From Blautia sp. OF03-15BH (GTDB taxonomy: Bacteria; Bacillota; Clostridia; Lachnospirales; Lachnospiraceae), in NCBI RefSeq assembly GCF_003463065.1, contig NZ_QSCM01000013.1:28194-92193 (forward strand): a stretch of DNA of 64,000 nt, written 5' to 3'. Below, one piece after another: positions 1-9,641 of the stretch. The first letter of the stretch is position 1; each line of letters opens with the position of its first letter. Below the pieces are notes generated by a model that saw only the letters and a program-made list of their open reading frames with translations, did no database searches and was not told the origin of the DNA. Position numbers and translations under genes: made by a program.

Positions 1-164
1 TGTTGGAAGTATTCTATCATATGTTGATTCTAATTGCAATTTTTTATCTTGCACAGTCATCTAAGATTTCAGAGTATGATTTTTTTACCTTTGCAGGTTC
101 TTTTTCGTGAAAATCACCAATAGATAAGGACTGCCGGAAACAAAATCCCCAGCAGCCCATTTTC
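1..164. other. intergenic, no gene seen
   Basis: AT-rich stretch with no convincing reading frame, ribosome site or hairpin. It lies beyond the 3' end of the minus-strand MATE gene and may hold the end of a feature outside the window. Confidence 0.4.
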
Positions 165-1514
165 TCAATGCGTCAGGTCTTTCACCCATTTATATTTTCG
201 GAAATGATGGATCACCCAGGGCAGTTTTCCCACTTCATCCACACAGGTACACGCATAGACCACAACTACCGGCCAGTGGAAATAATAGGTTCCGGCCGCT
301 GCCAGCGGAATGGCAATGCACCACATGCAGACTGCAAGACTGTACATATCAAACAGGGTATCGCCGCCTGCACTGAAGATTCCGTTGATCGTCACATCAT
401 TGATGGCACGGCCGATCATGTAAAAAGCGATCACGGCAAACATACCTTTCAGGTAGGCAGACGCCTGTGGGGTCAGCTTCACAAAATGCAGGATGACCGG
501 TGCCGCTATGCACATCAGAAGTGACGCTGCGATCCCGCATACACAGGAAATTTTCATCAGGCGGATCCCATATGCTTTTCCCCTTTCCAGATTGCCTGCC
601 CCCAGTTCATTTCCTACCATGATACCAGTTGCACCGGAAATGCCGCCGCTCAGACAGCAGACCACATCTCTTACTACGGCAGCCACGGAATTGGCTGCTG
701 CCGCATCGGCTCCCAGATGACCCATAAAGGAAGAATACGAAGTAAATCCGATCCCCCAGAACAGTGCGGCTCCCAGGATAGGCATTCCGCATTTGTAGAA
801 ATCTCCGGAAAGCTGCCGGTTTCTGTAAAACAGGAATTTCATCTGCGGATGGATATATCCCTTCCGATAAGAAATAAGCATCGAAACGGTCAGTTCTGTG
901 ATCCTTGCGATCAGAGTCGCCACCGCAGCTCCCCGCACCCCCATGGCCGGGATCCCAAACGCTCCATAAATGAATACTGCATTCAGTACAATGTTGATGC
1001 AGACGGTCGCAGAGCTGACTGCCGCCGTGGTCTTGGCGTGTTCACTGACTTTCATGATGATCAGATAGCACTGGGAAATTCCGGTCAGCAGATAGGAAAA
1101 GCCCGCGATACGAAGATAACTGACTCCATATTCGATCAGCACACTTTCATTGGTGAAGATCAGCATAAGATATCTTCCTGCAAATACACAGGCCAGAAAG
1201 AATACAGCAGATACCAGACCGCATAAACGCAGCGCCATACAGAAAATCTCATCCAGAGTTGTCCTGTCACCTTTCCCCCAGTACTGTGCGCCCAGGATCC
1301 CGAGACTTGCCGTTGCAGCCGCCAGAAACATATTCTGGATAAACTGGATCTGCGTTGCCAGGGAAACAGCAGACATATAGTTCTGATCCATCCCACCAAG
1401 CATGAAAGCATCCGCCACTGCCACCAGTGCCAGCATCAGATTCTGCAGAACGATGGGAATCATCAGCCCCCAGAGTTTCTGATAGAATGCTTTGTCATAC
1501 GTTCTTTTCTTCAT
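165..1514 (-). CDS. MATE family efflux transporter
   Basis: A 449-residue polytopic membrane protein of the usual MATE length, with about twelve hydrophobic segments. It opens with a short basic tail and then a first helix containing PIVLQNLMLALVAVADAFML, which fits the MATE start in which a polar residue is followed by a D in helix 1. A second similar half begins near residue 240. The family exports cationic drugs or metabolites by Na+ or H+ antiport; the substrate here cannot be read from sequence. It is monocistronic. The ATG at 1514 is preceded by AGGAGG-like bases. A second, distantly related MATE gene lies 1.6 kb away on the other strand. Confidence 0.9.
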   Translation of the reverse strand: MKKRTYDKAFYQKLWGLMIPIVLQNLMLALVAVADAFMLGGMDQNYMSAVSLATQIQFIQNMFLAAATASLGILGAQYWGKGDRTTLDEIFCMALRLCGLVSAVFFLACVFAGRYLMLIFTNESVLIEYGVSYLRIAGFSYLLTGISQCYLIIMKVSEHAKTTAAVSSATVCINIVLNAVFIYGAFGIPAMGVRGAAVATLIARITELTVSMLISYRKGYIHPQMKFLFYRNRQLSGDFYKCGMPILGAALFWGIGFTSYSSFMGHLGADAAAANSVAAVVRDVVCCLSGGISGATGIMVGNELGAGNLERGKAYGIRLMKISCVCGIAASLLMCIAAPVILHFVKLTPQASAYLKGMFAVIAFYMIGRAINDVTINGIFSAGGDTLFDMYSLAVCMWCIAIPLAAAGTYYFHWPVVVVYACTCVDEVGKLPWVIHHFRKYKWVKDLTH

Positions 1515-1652
1515 TTTTTTCTCTGTTCCTCCTTATTTCTCAACAATGAGATACACTGCGATTTCTTTACACTCAGAATAGACTGCAAATAATAAGATGT
1601 CAACCGGTTAATTTCCATTGAAAGAAATGCTGCTGGCGCTCTTTCCTATAAA

Positions 1653-1691
1653 GTGAAAAAACCAGATAAGACAACACGGTCTTATCTGGTT
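1653..1691 (-). terminator. rho-independent terminator of the M28 peptidase gene
   Basis: A perfect 13-bp inverted repeat (1660-1672 with 1679-1691, 6-nt loop) is followed on the minus strand by a run of T. It sits just downstream of the peptidase stop codon. Confidence 0.85.
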
Positions 1692-1716
1692 CATGATCTG
1701 AATCGGAAGATTCCTT

Positions 1717-2940
1717 TTATGCTTCTTTTCTTTTACGGAAAAGATACTCATCCAGCTGCTTCTTAACATCCTCCGGTATCTCTCTCTTCACCGGGCAAAC
1801 CGCAGCATTTGTAAAGCGATCGGTAAACAGGATAAGGAAATCAATATCTTTCTGCAGCTGCTCCATGGACATGACCTCTTTCACATCATAACGGCAATGG
1901 ATCGGTGCAACGGTTCCACCTGCAAGGCGCGCAAAAGACACTGCCGGGATTCCTTTGTCTGCAAACGGCGTCGAATCACTGGAATAGACTCCTGTTTCTG
2001 CCGCAACAGGAAAGCCGGTCTCTGCTGCCATATAGCTGATATAATGGGCAAGCTTTTCTTCTGCAGACGCACAGGCGATAAATTTACCCATGTACGTTCC
2101 GATCATGTCAAGATTGATGTTGAAAACTATTTTCTCAAGCTCTGCCTCGTGGTCTTCCACATAGGCTTTTGATCCTAACAAGCCCCGCTCTTCACTTCCG
2201 CAGAACACAAAACGAAGACTATAATTGCGCTCTTTGTCTTTCATGTACTCCATGATCCCAAGCAGTCCTGCACAGCCGCTCATATTATCATAAGCGCCAT
2301 GTGAAAGAGAAGTTGTATCATAGTGTGCGGTCAACACGATCCATTCCTCTTTTTTTCCTGGAAGCTCGGCGATCACGTTATGGGATTCTCCGTCATACTC
2401 TCTCTGCTCAACCTCTAAGCGGATCGTTTTTACATTGTTTTTTACCAGTTTTACGCCATCAGAGCAATGGATCATTGCGCAGAGCACTTTTCTTTCCTCT
2501 CCGACAACCACTTTGCGAAGATCTCTCTGATCAATATCCTGCTGCGGATAATGGAGATTTCCATACTGAAACAGGATTGCTTTTGCGCCGGCTTTCATCA
2601 GATCCTGATAAACAAAAAATCCGACTCCCTGCGTATCCATCAGAACGATCTTGTCCTTTGCACCTGCGATAGAAACAGGATCCGTACCAGGCATGTAATA
2701 AAGCTCGCCCTCTGCCACTCCGCTTCCGCAGCAGGTGAAAGCCTTACAGGTCACTTCTTCCCCGTCAGCGTATAAATGTGCCGTTTCGATCTCACCCATT
2801 GCCACACGAAATCCTTCTATCCTGGAAGCGACCCCCATGTTTTCACACTGCGTCTTTAAATACTCCGCAACCTGCAATTCCTCTTTTGTTCCACTTGCAT
2901 GGACAAAATCCGTGTTGTCAAAAATCTGCTGTAAATCCAT
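1717..2940 (-). CDS. M28 family metallopeptidase
   Basis: A 407-residue zinc aminopeptidase-like protein. The metal-binding motifs appear in family order: HYDT near residue 206, DNMSG, the catalytic and ligand pair in SEERGLLGS, NLDMIG, and a final H in PIHCRYD. Between the two halves of the catalytic domain there is an insert at about residues 60-180 that resembles a protease-associated domain. No signal peptide is visible, so it is probably cytoplasmic peptide processing. AAAGGAG precedes the ATG. It is a single gene with its own terminator. Confidence 0.88.
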   Translation of the reverse strand: MDLQQIFDNTDFVHASGTKEELQVAEYLKTQCENMGVASRIEGFRVAMGEIETAHLYADGEEVTCKAFTCCGSGVAEGELYYMPGTDPVSIAGAKDKIVLMDTQGVGFFVYQDLMKAGAKAILFQYGNLHYPQQDIDQRDLRKVVVGEERKVLCAMIHCSDGVKLVKNNVKTIRLEVEQREYDGESHNVIAELPGKKEEWIVLTAHYDTTSLSHGAYDNMSGCAGLLGIMEYMKDKERNYSLRFVFCGSEERGLLGSKAYVEDHEAELEKIVFNINLDMIGTYMGKFIACASAEEKLAHYISYMAAETGFPVAAETGVYSSDSTPFADKGIPAVSFARLAGGTVAPIHCRYDVKEVMSMEQLQKDIDFLILFTDRFTNAAVCPVKREIPEDVKKQLDEYLFRKRKEA

Positions 2941-3137
2941 TTTCCCAATACTCCTTTTCTTATTATTTTTTTCGTTTTTATTACCCCGTTTGACTGAATT
3001 ATACCAGAAGCATGCAAAATGTCAATGTCAGATCGGTATCGACAGATGTATGGATCAAAAGGATTGTTTTTATAGAATGAAAATGTTATGATAGGCTATA
3101 CGTGAGCATAAAAATAAAAGATTTGAGGTTAAACATC

Positions 3138-4508
3138 TTGGAAAGTAATTTAACAAAAGGGCCGATTCTTAAGTCCCTGATAAAGCTGGCGATCCCGATC
3201 ATGGCATCGTCATTCCTTGCAACATTGTATAATATCACAGATATGGCATGGATCGGACTGCTGGGATCAAAGGCCGTGGCCGGAGTCGGTGTCGGCGGCA
3301 TGTTTACCTGGCTTTCCCAGGGGCTGTCTTCCATTGCCAGAATGGGCGGACAGGTGCAGGTAGCCCAGTGTATCGGACGGGGTGACAAAGAAAGCGCCCA
3401 TAAATATGCACAGACAGCTATGCAGTTATCCTTATATATGGGACTGCTCTTTGCCGTTTTCTCTCTGGTCTTTGTACGCCAGATGGTAGGCTTTTTCAAT
3501 CTGACCGATGTGGAAGCTTATGATGCTGCCATTTCCTACACACGGATTGCCTGTGGTCTGATCGTCTTTTCCTTTATGACCATGACACTGACCGGTGTCT
3601 ATACGGCACAGGGGGATTCCAAAACGCCATTTCTGGCTAATCTGGTAGGACTGGTAACAAATATGATCCTAGATCCTCTGCTGATCCTGGGACCCGGTCC
3701 GTTACCAAAGCTTGGTGTCAGCGGGGCAGCGATCGCAACCGTTACCGCCCAGTTCATTGTTATGAGTATTATGGTGCTTGACATCATCTGGCAGAAAAAA
3801 GAAAATGTGCTGAAAAGTATCCATCTGATCGGCAGAATGTCCGGAGAATATCTGAGCGGGATCTGCAAGATCGGTATCCCGACCGGGATCCAGGGAATGG
3901 TATACTGTATGATCTCCATGCTTATCACCAGGATGGTATCTGCATTCGGTGCGGAAGCAGTCGCTACCCTGCGTGTCGGAGGGCAGATCGAATCCGTATC
4001 CTGGAATACTGCCGATGGTTTTGCCACTGCACTCAATGCTTTTACTGCACAGAACTACGGAGCCGGAAAGATTGACCGAGTCAAGAAAGGATACCGGGCT
4101 TCCCTCTGGACGATCGGTATCTGGGGATTACTGATCACTCTGATCTTTATCTTTACACCAACCCCGATCGCCACGATCTTCTTCCACGAACCTTCTGCCA
4201 TTGCAACTGCTGTCAGCTATCTGGTTATCATCGGATTCAGCGAAGCCTTTCTGTGCATCGAGCTTACTACCATCGGTGCCATATCCGGACTTGGCAAAAC
4301 AAATCTGTGCAGCATCATCAGCATCCTCTTTACAAGTGCAAGAATCCCGCTGGCTATGATCCTTGGAAATACTTCTATGGGTCTGAACGGTATCTGGTGG
4401 GCATTTTCTTCCACCACTATTATAAAAGGAATTATTTTCACCGGAACCTTCTTCTGGATCATAAAAAAATGTCCCCAAAACATGAATACCCCTTCCTCTC
4501 AGGCCTGA
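3138..4508 (+). CDS. MATE family efflux transporter
   Basis: A 456-residue multidrug-type MATE protein with about twelve membrane segments. Conserved features include the N-terminal LAIPIMASSFLATLYNITD helix and the mid-protein GIPTGIQGM loop opening the second half. I place the start at TTG 3138 because GAGGT lies eight bases upstream. A GTG at 3102 is in frame but has a weaker ribosome site. It is transcribed away from the peptidase gene and stands alone. The transported compound is unknown. Confidence 0.88.
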   Translation: MESNLTKGPILKSLIKLAIPIMASSFLATLYNITDMAWIGLLGSKAVAGVGVGGMFTWLSQGLSSIARMGGQVQVAQCIGRGDKESAHKYAQTAMQLSLYMGLLFAVFSLVFVRQMVGFFNLTDVEAYDAAISYTRIACGLIVFSFMTMTLTGVYTAQGDSKTPFLANLVGLVTNMILDPLLILGPGPLPKLGVSGAAIATVTAQFIVMSIMVLDIIWQKKENVLKSIHLIGRMSGEYLSGICKIGIPTGIQGMVYCMISMLITRMVSAFGAEAVATLRVGGQIESVSWNTADGFATALNAFTAQNYGAGKIDRVKKGYRASLWTIGIWGLLITLIFIFTPTPIATIFFHEPSAIATAVSYLVIIGFSEAFLCIELTTIGAISGLGKTNLCSIISILFTSARIPLAMILGNTSMGLNGIWWAFSSTTIIKGIIFTGTFFWIIKKCPQNMNTPSSQA

Positions 4509-4528
4509 GCGGTGTGGGGTGTTTTTTT
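4487..4528 (+). terminator. probable terminator after the MATE gene
   Basis: An ACCCC/GGGGT pairing encloses a perfect CTCAGGCCTGAG palindrome and is followed by seven T. It overlaps the last codons of the MATE gene. Confidence 0.5.
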
Positions 4529-4529
4529 G

Positions 4530-4820
4530 CAGATACTTTTCTGACAGCCGCTTCATCATAAAGCGGACATTCGTGCTCCGCGCACTTGACGCGGCGAAAT
4601 TCTTATTCTGCTTTCAATAAGTCAAAATACCGTAAGTTTCTGTCATATTAGCAGTAGATTTTTTCTTCTGCCGCAGTTATAGTAGAAGATAACAAAGCAG
4701 AATGATTCCGTCAGTTTTTTGCGAAATCAACCGAAAAAAATACATTTCAGAGTCAGAATAGTGTTACCTGCGGTCACTTTTCCGGCTCAAATGACAACAA
4801 CCATACAGGAGGAAAAAACG
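4530..4820. other. intergenic before the glucosidase operon
   Basis: About 290 bases without a supported gene. An in-frame TTG at 4719 would extend the glucosidase by 34 residues, but that extension is unlike the family and lacks a ribosome site. No clear promoter or operator was recognised. Confidence 0.4.
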
Positions 4821-6488
4821 ATGGCAGAAGAAAAAAAAGCATGGTGGAAAGAAGCCGTTATTTATCAGATTTATCCGCGCAGCTTCGCGGACAGCAACGG
4901 TGACGGCATTGGTGATCTGAATGGTATCACCGCACATCTTGATTACCTGGAGACGCTCGGGATCGATGTGATCTGGCTTTCTCCGGTTTACAAATCACCG
5001 AACGATGACAACGGCTACGATATTTCCGATTACCGTGATATCATGGATGATTTCGGTACTATGGAAGATTTCGACCGTCTACTTGCAGAGGCACACCGTC
5101 ATCATATCAAAATTGTCATGGATCTTGTCGTTAACCATACCTCTGATGAGCATGCATGGTTTATCGAAAGCCGCAGTTCCAAAGACAACCCTTATCGTGA
5201 TTACTACATCTGGAAAGACCCGAAGAATGGAAAAGAGCCGAACAACTGGGGTGCCTGCTTCGGAGGTTCCGCATGGGAGTTTGACGAACGTACCGGCATG
5301 TACTATCTGCACTGCTTTTCCAAAAAACAGCCTGATCTGAACTGGGAAAACCCGAAAGTCCGCGATGAAGTCTTTGATATGATGAACTGGTGGTGCGAGA
5401 AGGGAATTGACGGCTTCCGCATGGATGTCATCAGCATGATCTCCAAGGATCAGTCCTTCCCGGACGGAACGGTCGAAGACGGATTATATGGCAATTTTTC
5501 CCCATATGTATGCAACGGTCCCCGTGTCCACGAATTTCTCCGGGAAATGAACAGCCGTGTACTCTCCCATTACGATCTGCTCACCGTCGGTGAGGCCGCC
5601 GGCGTTACCATCGAAGAGGCCCAGAAATACGCAAACAATGAAGGAACCGAGCTTGGAATGGTATTCCAGTTTGAGCATGTAGATCTCGTAAGAGGACCGA
5701 TCGGAAAATGGTCGGATCAGAAACCGAAGCTGGCTGACTTCCGCCACATTATGAACAAATGGCAGTATGAGCTGGAAGGCAAGGCATGGAACAGCCTTTT
5801 CCTCGATAACCACGATCAGCCGCGTGCTGTCTCCCGTTTTGCAAACGACTCTGAAAAATACCGCGTTGTTTCTGCAAAAATGCTCGCCACCTGCCTGCAC
5901 ATGCTCAAGGGTACACCTTATATTTACCAGGGCGAAGAGCTCGGTATGACAAACGTTTACTTTGACAAGCTGGAGGACTACCGTGACATTGAGAGTATCA
6001 ATGCCTTCCATCAGTATGTAGACAACGGACTGGTAAAAGCAGAGGATATGATGCGTTATCTCAAAGAAATCAGCCGTGACAATGCCCGTACTCCGATGCA
6101 GTGGGACGATTCCAAAAATGCAGGCTTTACAGACGGTACCCCGTGGATCAACGTAAACCCGAACTATAAAGAGATCAATGCCAAGGCCGCCCTCGCCGAT
6201 CCGGATTCTGTTTTCCATTATTATCAGGAGCTGATCCGTCTGCGTCACACGCTTCCGATCATCGTTTACGGAAAATTCCAGGGACTTCTCGAGGACAGCG
6301 AAACCATCTATGCTTACAAGCGTATTCTTGACGGACAGGTACTGACCGTTGCCTGCAACTTTACCGATCAGGAACAGGACTGTGTTCTTTGCGAAGATCC
6401 GGCTGCCGAAGAGCTGATCTCCAATTACAAAGGACATAAAGCTGGAAAACTGCAGCCGTACGAGGCACGCGTCATTCTTCATAAATGA
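4821..6488 (+). CDS. GH13 alpha-glucosidase, oligo-1,6-glucosidase type
   Basis: A 555-residue glycoside hydrolase family 13 enzyme. The Ca-loop DSNGDGIGDL is near the N-terminus, then region I (DLVVNHTSDEH), region II with the nucleophile (GFRMDVI), region III with the acid/base (VGEAAG) and region IV (FLDNHDQPR). The residue after the nucleophile is Val, the state associated in this family with alpha-1,6 (isomaltose, panose) cleavage. No signal peptide, so it acts on imported oligosaccharides. AGGAGG is eight bases before ATG 4821. Its stop overlaps the AraC start (ATGA), indicating coupling. Dextran glucosidase or trehalose-6-phosphate hydrolase activity cannot be excluded. Confidence 0.92.
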   Translation: MAEEKKAWWKEAVIYQIYPRSFADSNGDGIGDLNGITAHLDYLETLGIDVIWLSPVYKSPNDDNGYDISDYRDIMDDFGTMEDFDRLLAEAHRHHIKIVMDLVVNHTSDEHAWFIESRSSKDNPYRDYYIWKDPKNGKEPNNWGACFGGSAWEFDERTGMYYLHCFSKKQPDLNWENPKVRDEVFDMMNWWCEKGIDGFRMDVISMISKDQSFPDGTVEDGLYGNFSPYVCNGPRVHEFLREMNSRVLSHYDLLTVGEAAGVTIEEAQKYANNEGTELGMVFQFEHVDLVRGPIGKWSDQKPKLADFRHIMNKWQYELEGKAWNSLFLDNHDQPRAVSRFANDSEKYRVVSAKMLATCLHMLKGTPYIYQGEELGMTNVYFDKLEDYRDIESINAFHQYVDNGLVKAEDMMRYLKEISRDNARTPMQWDDSKNAGFTDGTPWINVNPNYKEINAKAALADPDSVFHYYQELIRLRHTLPIIVYGKFQGLLEDSETIYAYKRILDGQVLTVACNFTDQEQDCVLCEDPAAEELISNYKGHKAGKLQPYEARVILHK

Positions 6489-7450
6489 AGACAGAGACAA
6501 CATATAACCGGCTTCCTTCTTTCTTAAAAGAAGCAAGGCAGCATGGAAGCTTCAGTTTTCCATGTGCATTTTACCAGGCGGTGCGTGAGACTAATCCGCC
6601 TGGTTTTCCATTTACGGTCAAACATCACTGGCATGAACCCATCGAGATCATCTATCTTGAGCAGGACTCTTATCAGGTTGATATCAATATGACACTGACT
6701 CATCTCAAAAGCCCATGCTTTTGTTTTATCAACAGCGGAGAACTGCATGCACTTACCTCTGATTCTGATCAGTATCGGGAACAGGCAGTCGTCTTCTCTC
6801 CCGATCTGCTCACATTCGCCGCTCCAGACCCGGCACAGGAACAGTTTCTGCTTCCGTTATCAGAACACAAGCTTTCCTTTCCGTCTTTTCTCGGACCTGA
6901 GCACCCGGCTTTTTCGGAAATACAACAGGAATTTTTTCGGATCCGCTCGATCTTCTTTCGGGAAAACCGGATCTGTCTGGACCAGTTTACAACCGAAAAT
7001 CCTGTTTCGCAATTGCGGATCAAGGCTGCGCTTTTGAATATTCTCGGAATTCTCGCGGAACATGCTCTGCTTGCCTCAAATGAACCGGTACGCAATCCGC
7101 GCGTGGAACTTCTTAAGACCGTGATCAGTCACATCCGCCAAAACTACCAGCATCCGCTTTCTCTTGGAGAGCTGGCTGCACTTGCCGGAATGAATGAGCA
7201 GTACTTTTGTCGTTTTTTCAAAAAATCACTCGGTAAAACACCCGTTTCCTATATCAACGACTTCCGTATCCGCCATGCGGCAACATTGCTGCGTACGACC
7301 GAACTGCAGGTCACGGAGGTCTGTCTGGAAAGCGGGTTCAATAATCTCGGGCATTTTATGAAGGAATTCAAAAAGGCGACCGGATTTACCCCTCTTCAGT
7401 TCCGCAAGCAAAATATAGAGGAAACTTTTCCGAAAATAAACACTCATTAA
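6485..7450 (+). CDS. AraC family transcriptional regulator
   Basis: A 321-residue protein with an N-terminal cupin-like sensing domain (HHWHEPIEIIYL) and a C-terminal double helix-turn-helix at about residues 215-315. The HTH shows the family signatures LGELAALAGMNEQYFCRFFK and the closing GFNNLGHFMKEFKKATGFTP. It is translationally coupled to the upstream glucosidase by a 4-base overlap, and a second glucosidase follows 20 bases later. It is therefore very likely the local activator of alpha-glucoside use; the ligand is an inference from this context. Confidence 0.92.
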   Translation: MKTETTYNRLPSFLKEARQHGSFSFPCAFYQAVRETNPPGFPFTVKHHWHEPIEIIYLEQDSYQVDINMTLTHLKSPCFCFINSGELHALTSDSDQYREQAVVFSPDLLTFAAPDPAQEQFLLPLSEHKLSFPSFLGPEHPAFSEIQQEFFRIRSIFFRENRICLDQFTTENPVSQLRIKAALLNILGILAEHALLASNEPVRNPRVELLKTVISHIRQNYQHPLSLGELAALAGMNEQYFCRFFKKSLGKTPVSYINDFRIRHAATLLRTTELQVTEVCLESGFNNLGHFMKEFKKATGFTPLQFRKQNIEETFPKINTH

Positions 7451-7470
7451 ATAATGAAAGGTATTTTACT

Positions 7471-9141
7471 ATGCAAAAAAAATGGTGGCACACAAAAACA
7501 GCCTATCAGATCTACCCGAAAAGCTTCTGTGATTCTAACGGAGACGGCATCGGTGATCTTCCGGGCATTATCAGCAAACTCGATTACCTCAAAGACCTCG
7601 GCATCGACATTATCTGGCTCTCTCCAATCTACTGCTCACCGCTCGCAGATCAGGGCTATGATATTTCTGATTATTACAACATCGACCCGCGCTTCGGCAC
7701 AATGGATGACATGGACCGTCTGATCGCCGAAGCAAAAAAACGCGATATGTATATCCTGATGGATCTCGTCGTCAATCACTGCTCCGATGAGCACGAATGG
7801 TTCAAAAAAGCCTGCGAGGATCCGGATGGCGAGTACGGAAAATATTTTTACATTGAAGACTGTCCGGACGGAAAACTGCCATGCAACTGGCGTTCTTACT
7901 TCGGCGGCAGTGTCTGGGAACCGCTCCCGGGTCATCCGGACAAATATTATCTGCACATGTTCCACAAAAAGCAACCGGATCTGAACTGGGAAAATCCGAA
8001 GCTGCGCGAGGAAATCTATAAAATGATCAACTGGTGGCTGGATAAGGGACTTGCCGGCTTCCGTATCGATGCGATCATCAACATCAAAAAGGCGCTTCCG
8101 TGGCGGGATTATCCGGCGAACCGTGCAGACGGCATGTGCAGCCCGGGTGAAATGCTCGAGCACGCAGTCGGTGTCGGCGAATTTCTGGGAGAAATGCGTG
8201 ACCGTACTTTCCTTCCGCACAGTGCATTTACTGCAGGCGAGGTCTTTAATGAAAAACCGGAGGAGCTTCCGGATTTCATCGGTGACAACGGATATTTCTC
8301 AACGATGTTCGATTTCAATGAGGCCATCTTCGGCGGCAGTGAGAAGGGCTGGTATGACCAGACTCCAATCACCCCGAATGACTACCGCAGCTGCTGCTTC
8401 GCCAGCCAGAAAAAGATCGGCGATATCGGCATGCTCTCCAATATCATCGAAAATCATGATGAACCGCGCGGCGTTTCCCGCTATATCCCGGAGGGTGAAT
8501 GTACTCTCACCGCCAAAAAACTGCTTGCCACAATGAATGTCATGCTCCGCGGCCTTCCGTTTATCTATCAGGGCCAGGAGATCGGTATGGAAAATGTAGA
8601 ATTCCAGTCGATCAGCGAAGTGGACGATATTTCAACACTCGACGAGTACCAGGTAGCTTTAGATGCCGGTCTGACACCAGACGCTGCCCTGAAGGCGGTA
8701 AACCGTGTCAGCCGTGATAATGCCCGGACTCCGTTCCAGTGGGATGCTTCCGCGAATGCAGGTTTTACAACCGGCACTCCATGGCTGAAGGTAAACCGCA
8801 ATTACACAAAGATCAACCTGGAAAGCCAGAAAAATGATCCGGATTCCGTTTATCAGTACTACCGCCGCCTGCTTGCGCTGCGTAAGGATCCGGCTTATAG
8901 CAAAACTGTCGTATACGGCGATCTGCTTCCTGTCTTTGAGGATCAGGACCGTGTCATGGCATACTACCGGAAATCCGCAGACCAGACACTGCTCGTGATC
9001 GGCAACTACAAAACACAGCCGCAGACCCTGACGCTTCCGTCAAAGATCAAAAATATCGTGCTGAACAATCTTCCGCAGCTTAAGACAGATGGAAATAAGA
9101 TTACACTGGAAGGATATCAGGCAGTCGTTCTGGAGGTATGA
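7471..9141 (+). CDS. GH13 alpha-glucosidase, maltase type
   Basis: A 556-residue GH13 enzyme, clearly paralogous to the gene at 4.8 kb. It has the same four regions: DLVVNHCSDEH, GFRIDAI, TAGEVFN and IIENHDEPR. Here the residue after the nucleophile is Ala, not Val, which in the family goes with alpha-1,4 preference. The pair may therefore split maltose-type and isomaltose-type linkages. It is cytoplasmic with no signal peptide. The start is ATG 7471 (MQKKWWHTK); an overlapping ATG at 7454 is out of frame. Confidence 0.92.
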   Translation: MQKKWWHTKTAYQIYPKSFCDSNGDGIGDLPGIISKLDYLKDLGIDIIWLSPIYCSPLADQGYDISDYYNIDPRFGTMDDMDRLIAEAKKRDMYILMDLVVNHCSDEHEWFKKACEDPDGEYGKYFYIEDCPDGKLPCNWRSYFGGSVWEPLPGHPDKYYLHMFHKKQPDLNWENPKLREEIYKMINWWLDKGLAGFRIDAIINIKKALPWRDYPANRADGMCSPGEMLEHAVGVGEFLGEMRDRTFLPHSAFTAGEVFNEKPEELPDFIGDNGYFSTMFDFNEAIFGGSEKGWYDQTPITPNDYRSCCFASQKKIGDIGMLSNIIENHDEPRGVSRYIPEGECTLTAKKLLATMNVMLRGLPFIYQGQEIGMENVEFQSISEVDDISTLDEYQVALDAGLTPDAALKAVNRVSRDNARTPFQWDASANAGFTTGTPWLKVNRNYTKINLESQKNDPDSVYQYYRRLLALRKDPAYSKTVVYGDLLPVFEDQDRVMAYYRKSADQTLLVIGNYKTQPQTLTLPSKIKNIVLNNLPQLKTDGNKITLEGYQAVVLEV

Positions 9142-9206
9142 TCTGAAGCGACTACGATTCTTATCTCGTGTGTCACAAACTTGTTGTTTTCTTGATGTCA
9201 GGATTC

Positions 9207-9372
9207 CTAGTACAGTGAAAATTAAGTATCTGCTATATTGACGCAGGATGATTTCTTCATATGCAAGGCGGAGGAATGAGGCGTAGCGGTGGCTACGTCG
9301 ATTGACGACAACGCAGCAGATGAAAAATCAGACAAGTCAATATGGCGGTTACTTAATATTCACTGTACTAGA
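9207..9372. repeat. foldback palindromic repeat element, about 165 bp
   Basis: Terminal inverted repeats of about 21 bp (9207-9228 and 9351-9371, outer sequence CTAGTACAGTGAA) enclose further inward-paired arms. The centre is the hairpin CGTAGC-GGTG-GCTACG. The whole unit can fold into one long imperfect hairpin and has no coding capacity, as expected for a MITE-like or REP-like element. No flanking target duplication is obvious. Confidence 0.75.
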
Positions 9373-9387
9373 CATGCGATGGAATGA

Positions 9388-9419
9388 AGTCGGGGGCAAA
9401 AGGTCTTTTGCCCCCGACT
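9388..9419. repeat. perfect 15-bp hairpin
   Basis: The 15-bp arms at 9388-9402 and 9405-9419 are perfectly complementary across a 2-base loop; the inner sequence is GGGGGCAAAAG. It is not followed by a T-run on the plus strand, so it may be a protein site or a remnant rather than a terminator. Confidence 0.6.
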
Positions 9420-9527
9420 GATGCCTACGAATTGCTCCGCTGCAAAGCAGCTCCAGCAATTTTATTATCCATCTGAAAGATTTACACAGAATCATTTACA
9501 CCACCAATTTCTCGACCGATCAGTTGA

Positions 9528-9641
9528 TCAATGGTATCTTCATTCTCCGGTCAGAGTCATTTTCAGAATGTGTTTAAGAAACAGTTCGGCGTGCCGCCGC
9601 TTCAGTATCGGAAGAACCCGGAACTGCAGCATCCTCTGTAA
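9528..9641 (+). pseudogene. AraC family regulator, C-terminal remnant
   Basis: One frame reads SGQSHFQNVFKKQFGVPPLQ and ends at TAA 9639. This is the end of the second helix-turn-helix of an AraC protein. An in-frame stop lies just upstream and the rest of the gene is absent. It overlaps the end of the LacI remnant on the other strand. Confidence 0.7.

Noticed and set aside
5484..6536. Long minus-strand frame opposite the first glucosidase
   Set aside because: It lies antisense to a clear GH13 gene, has no ribosome site and no family pattern; it results from codon bias.
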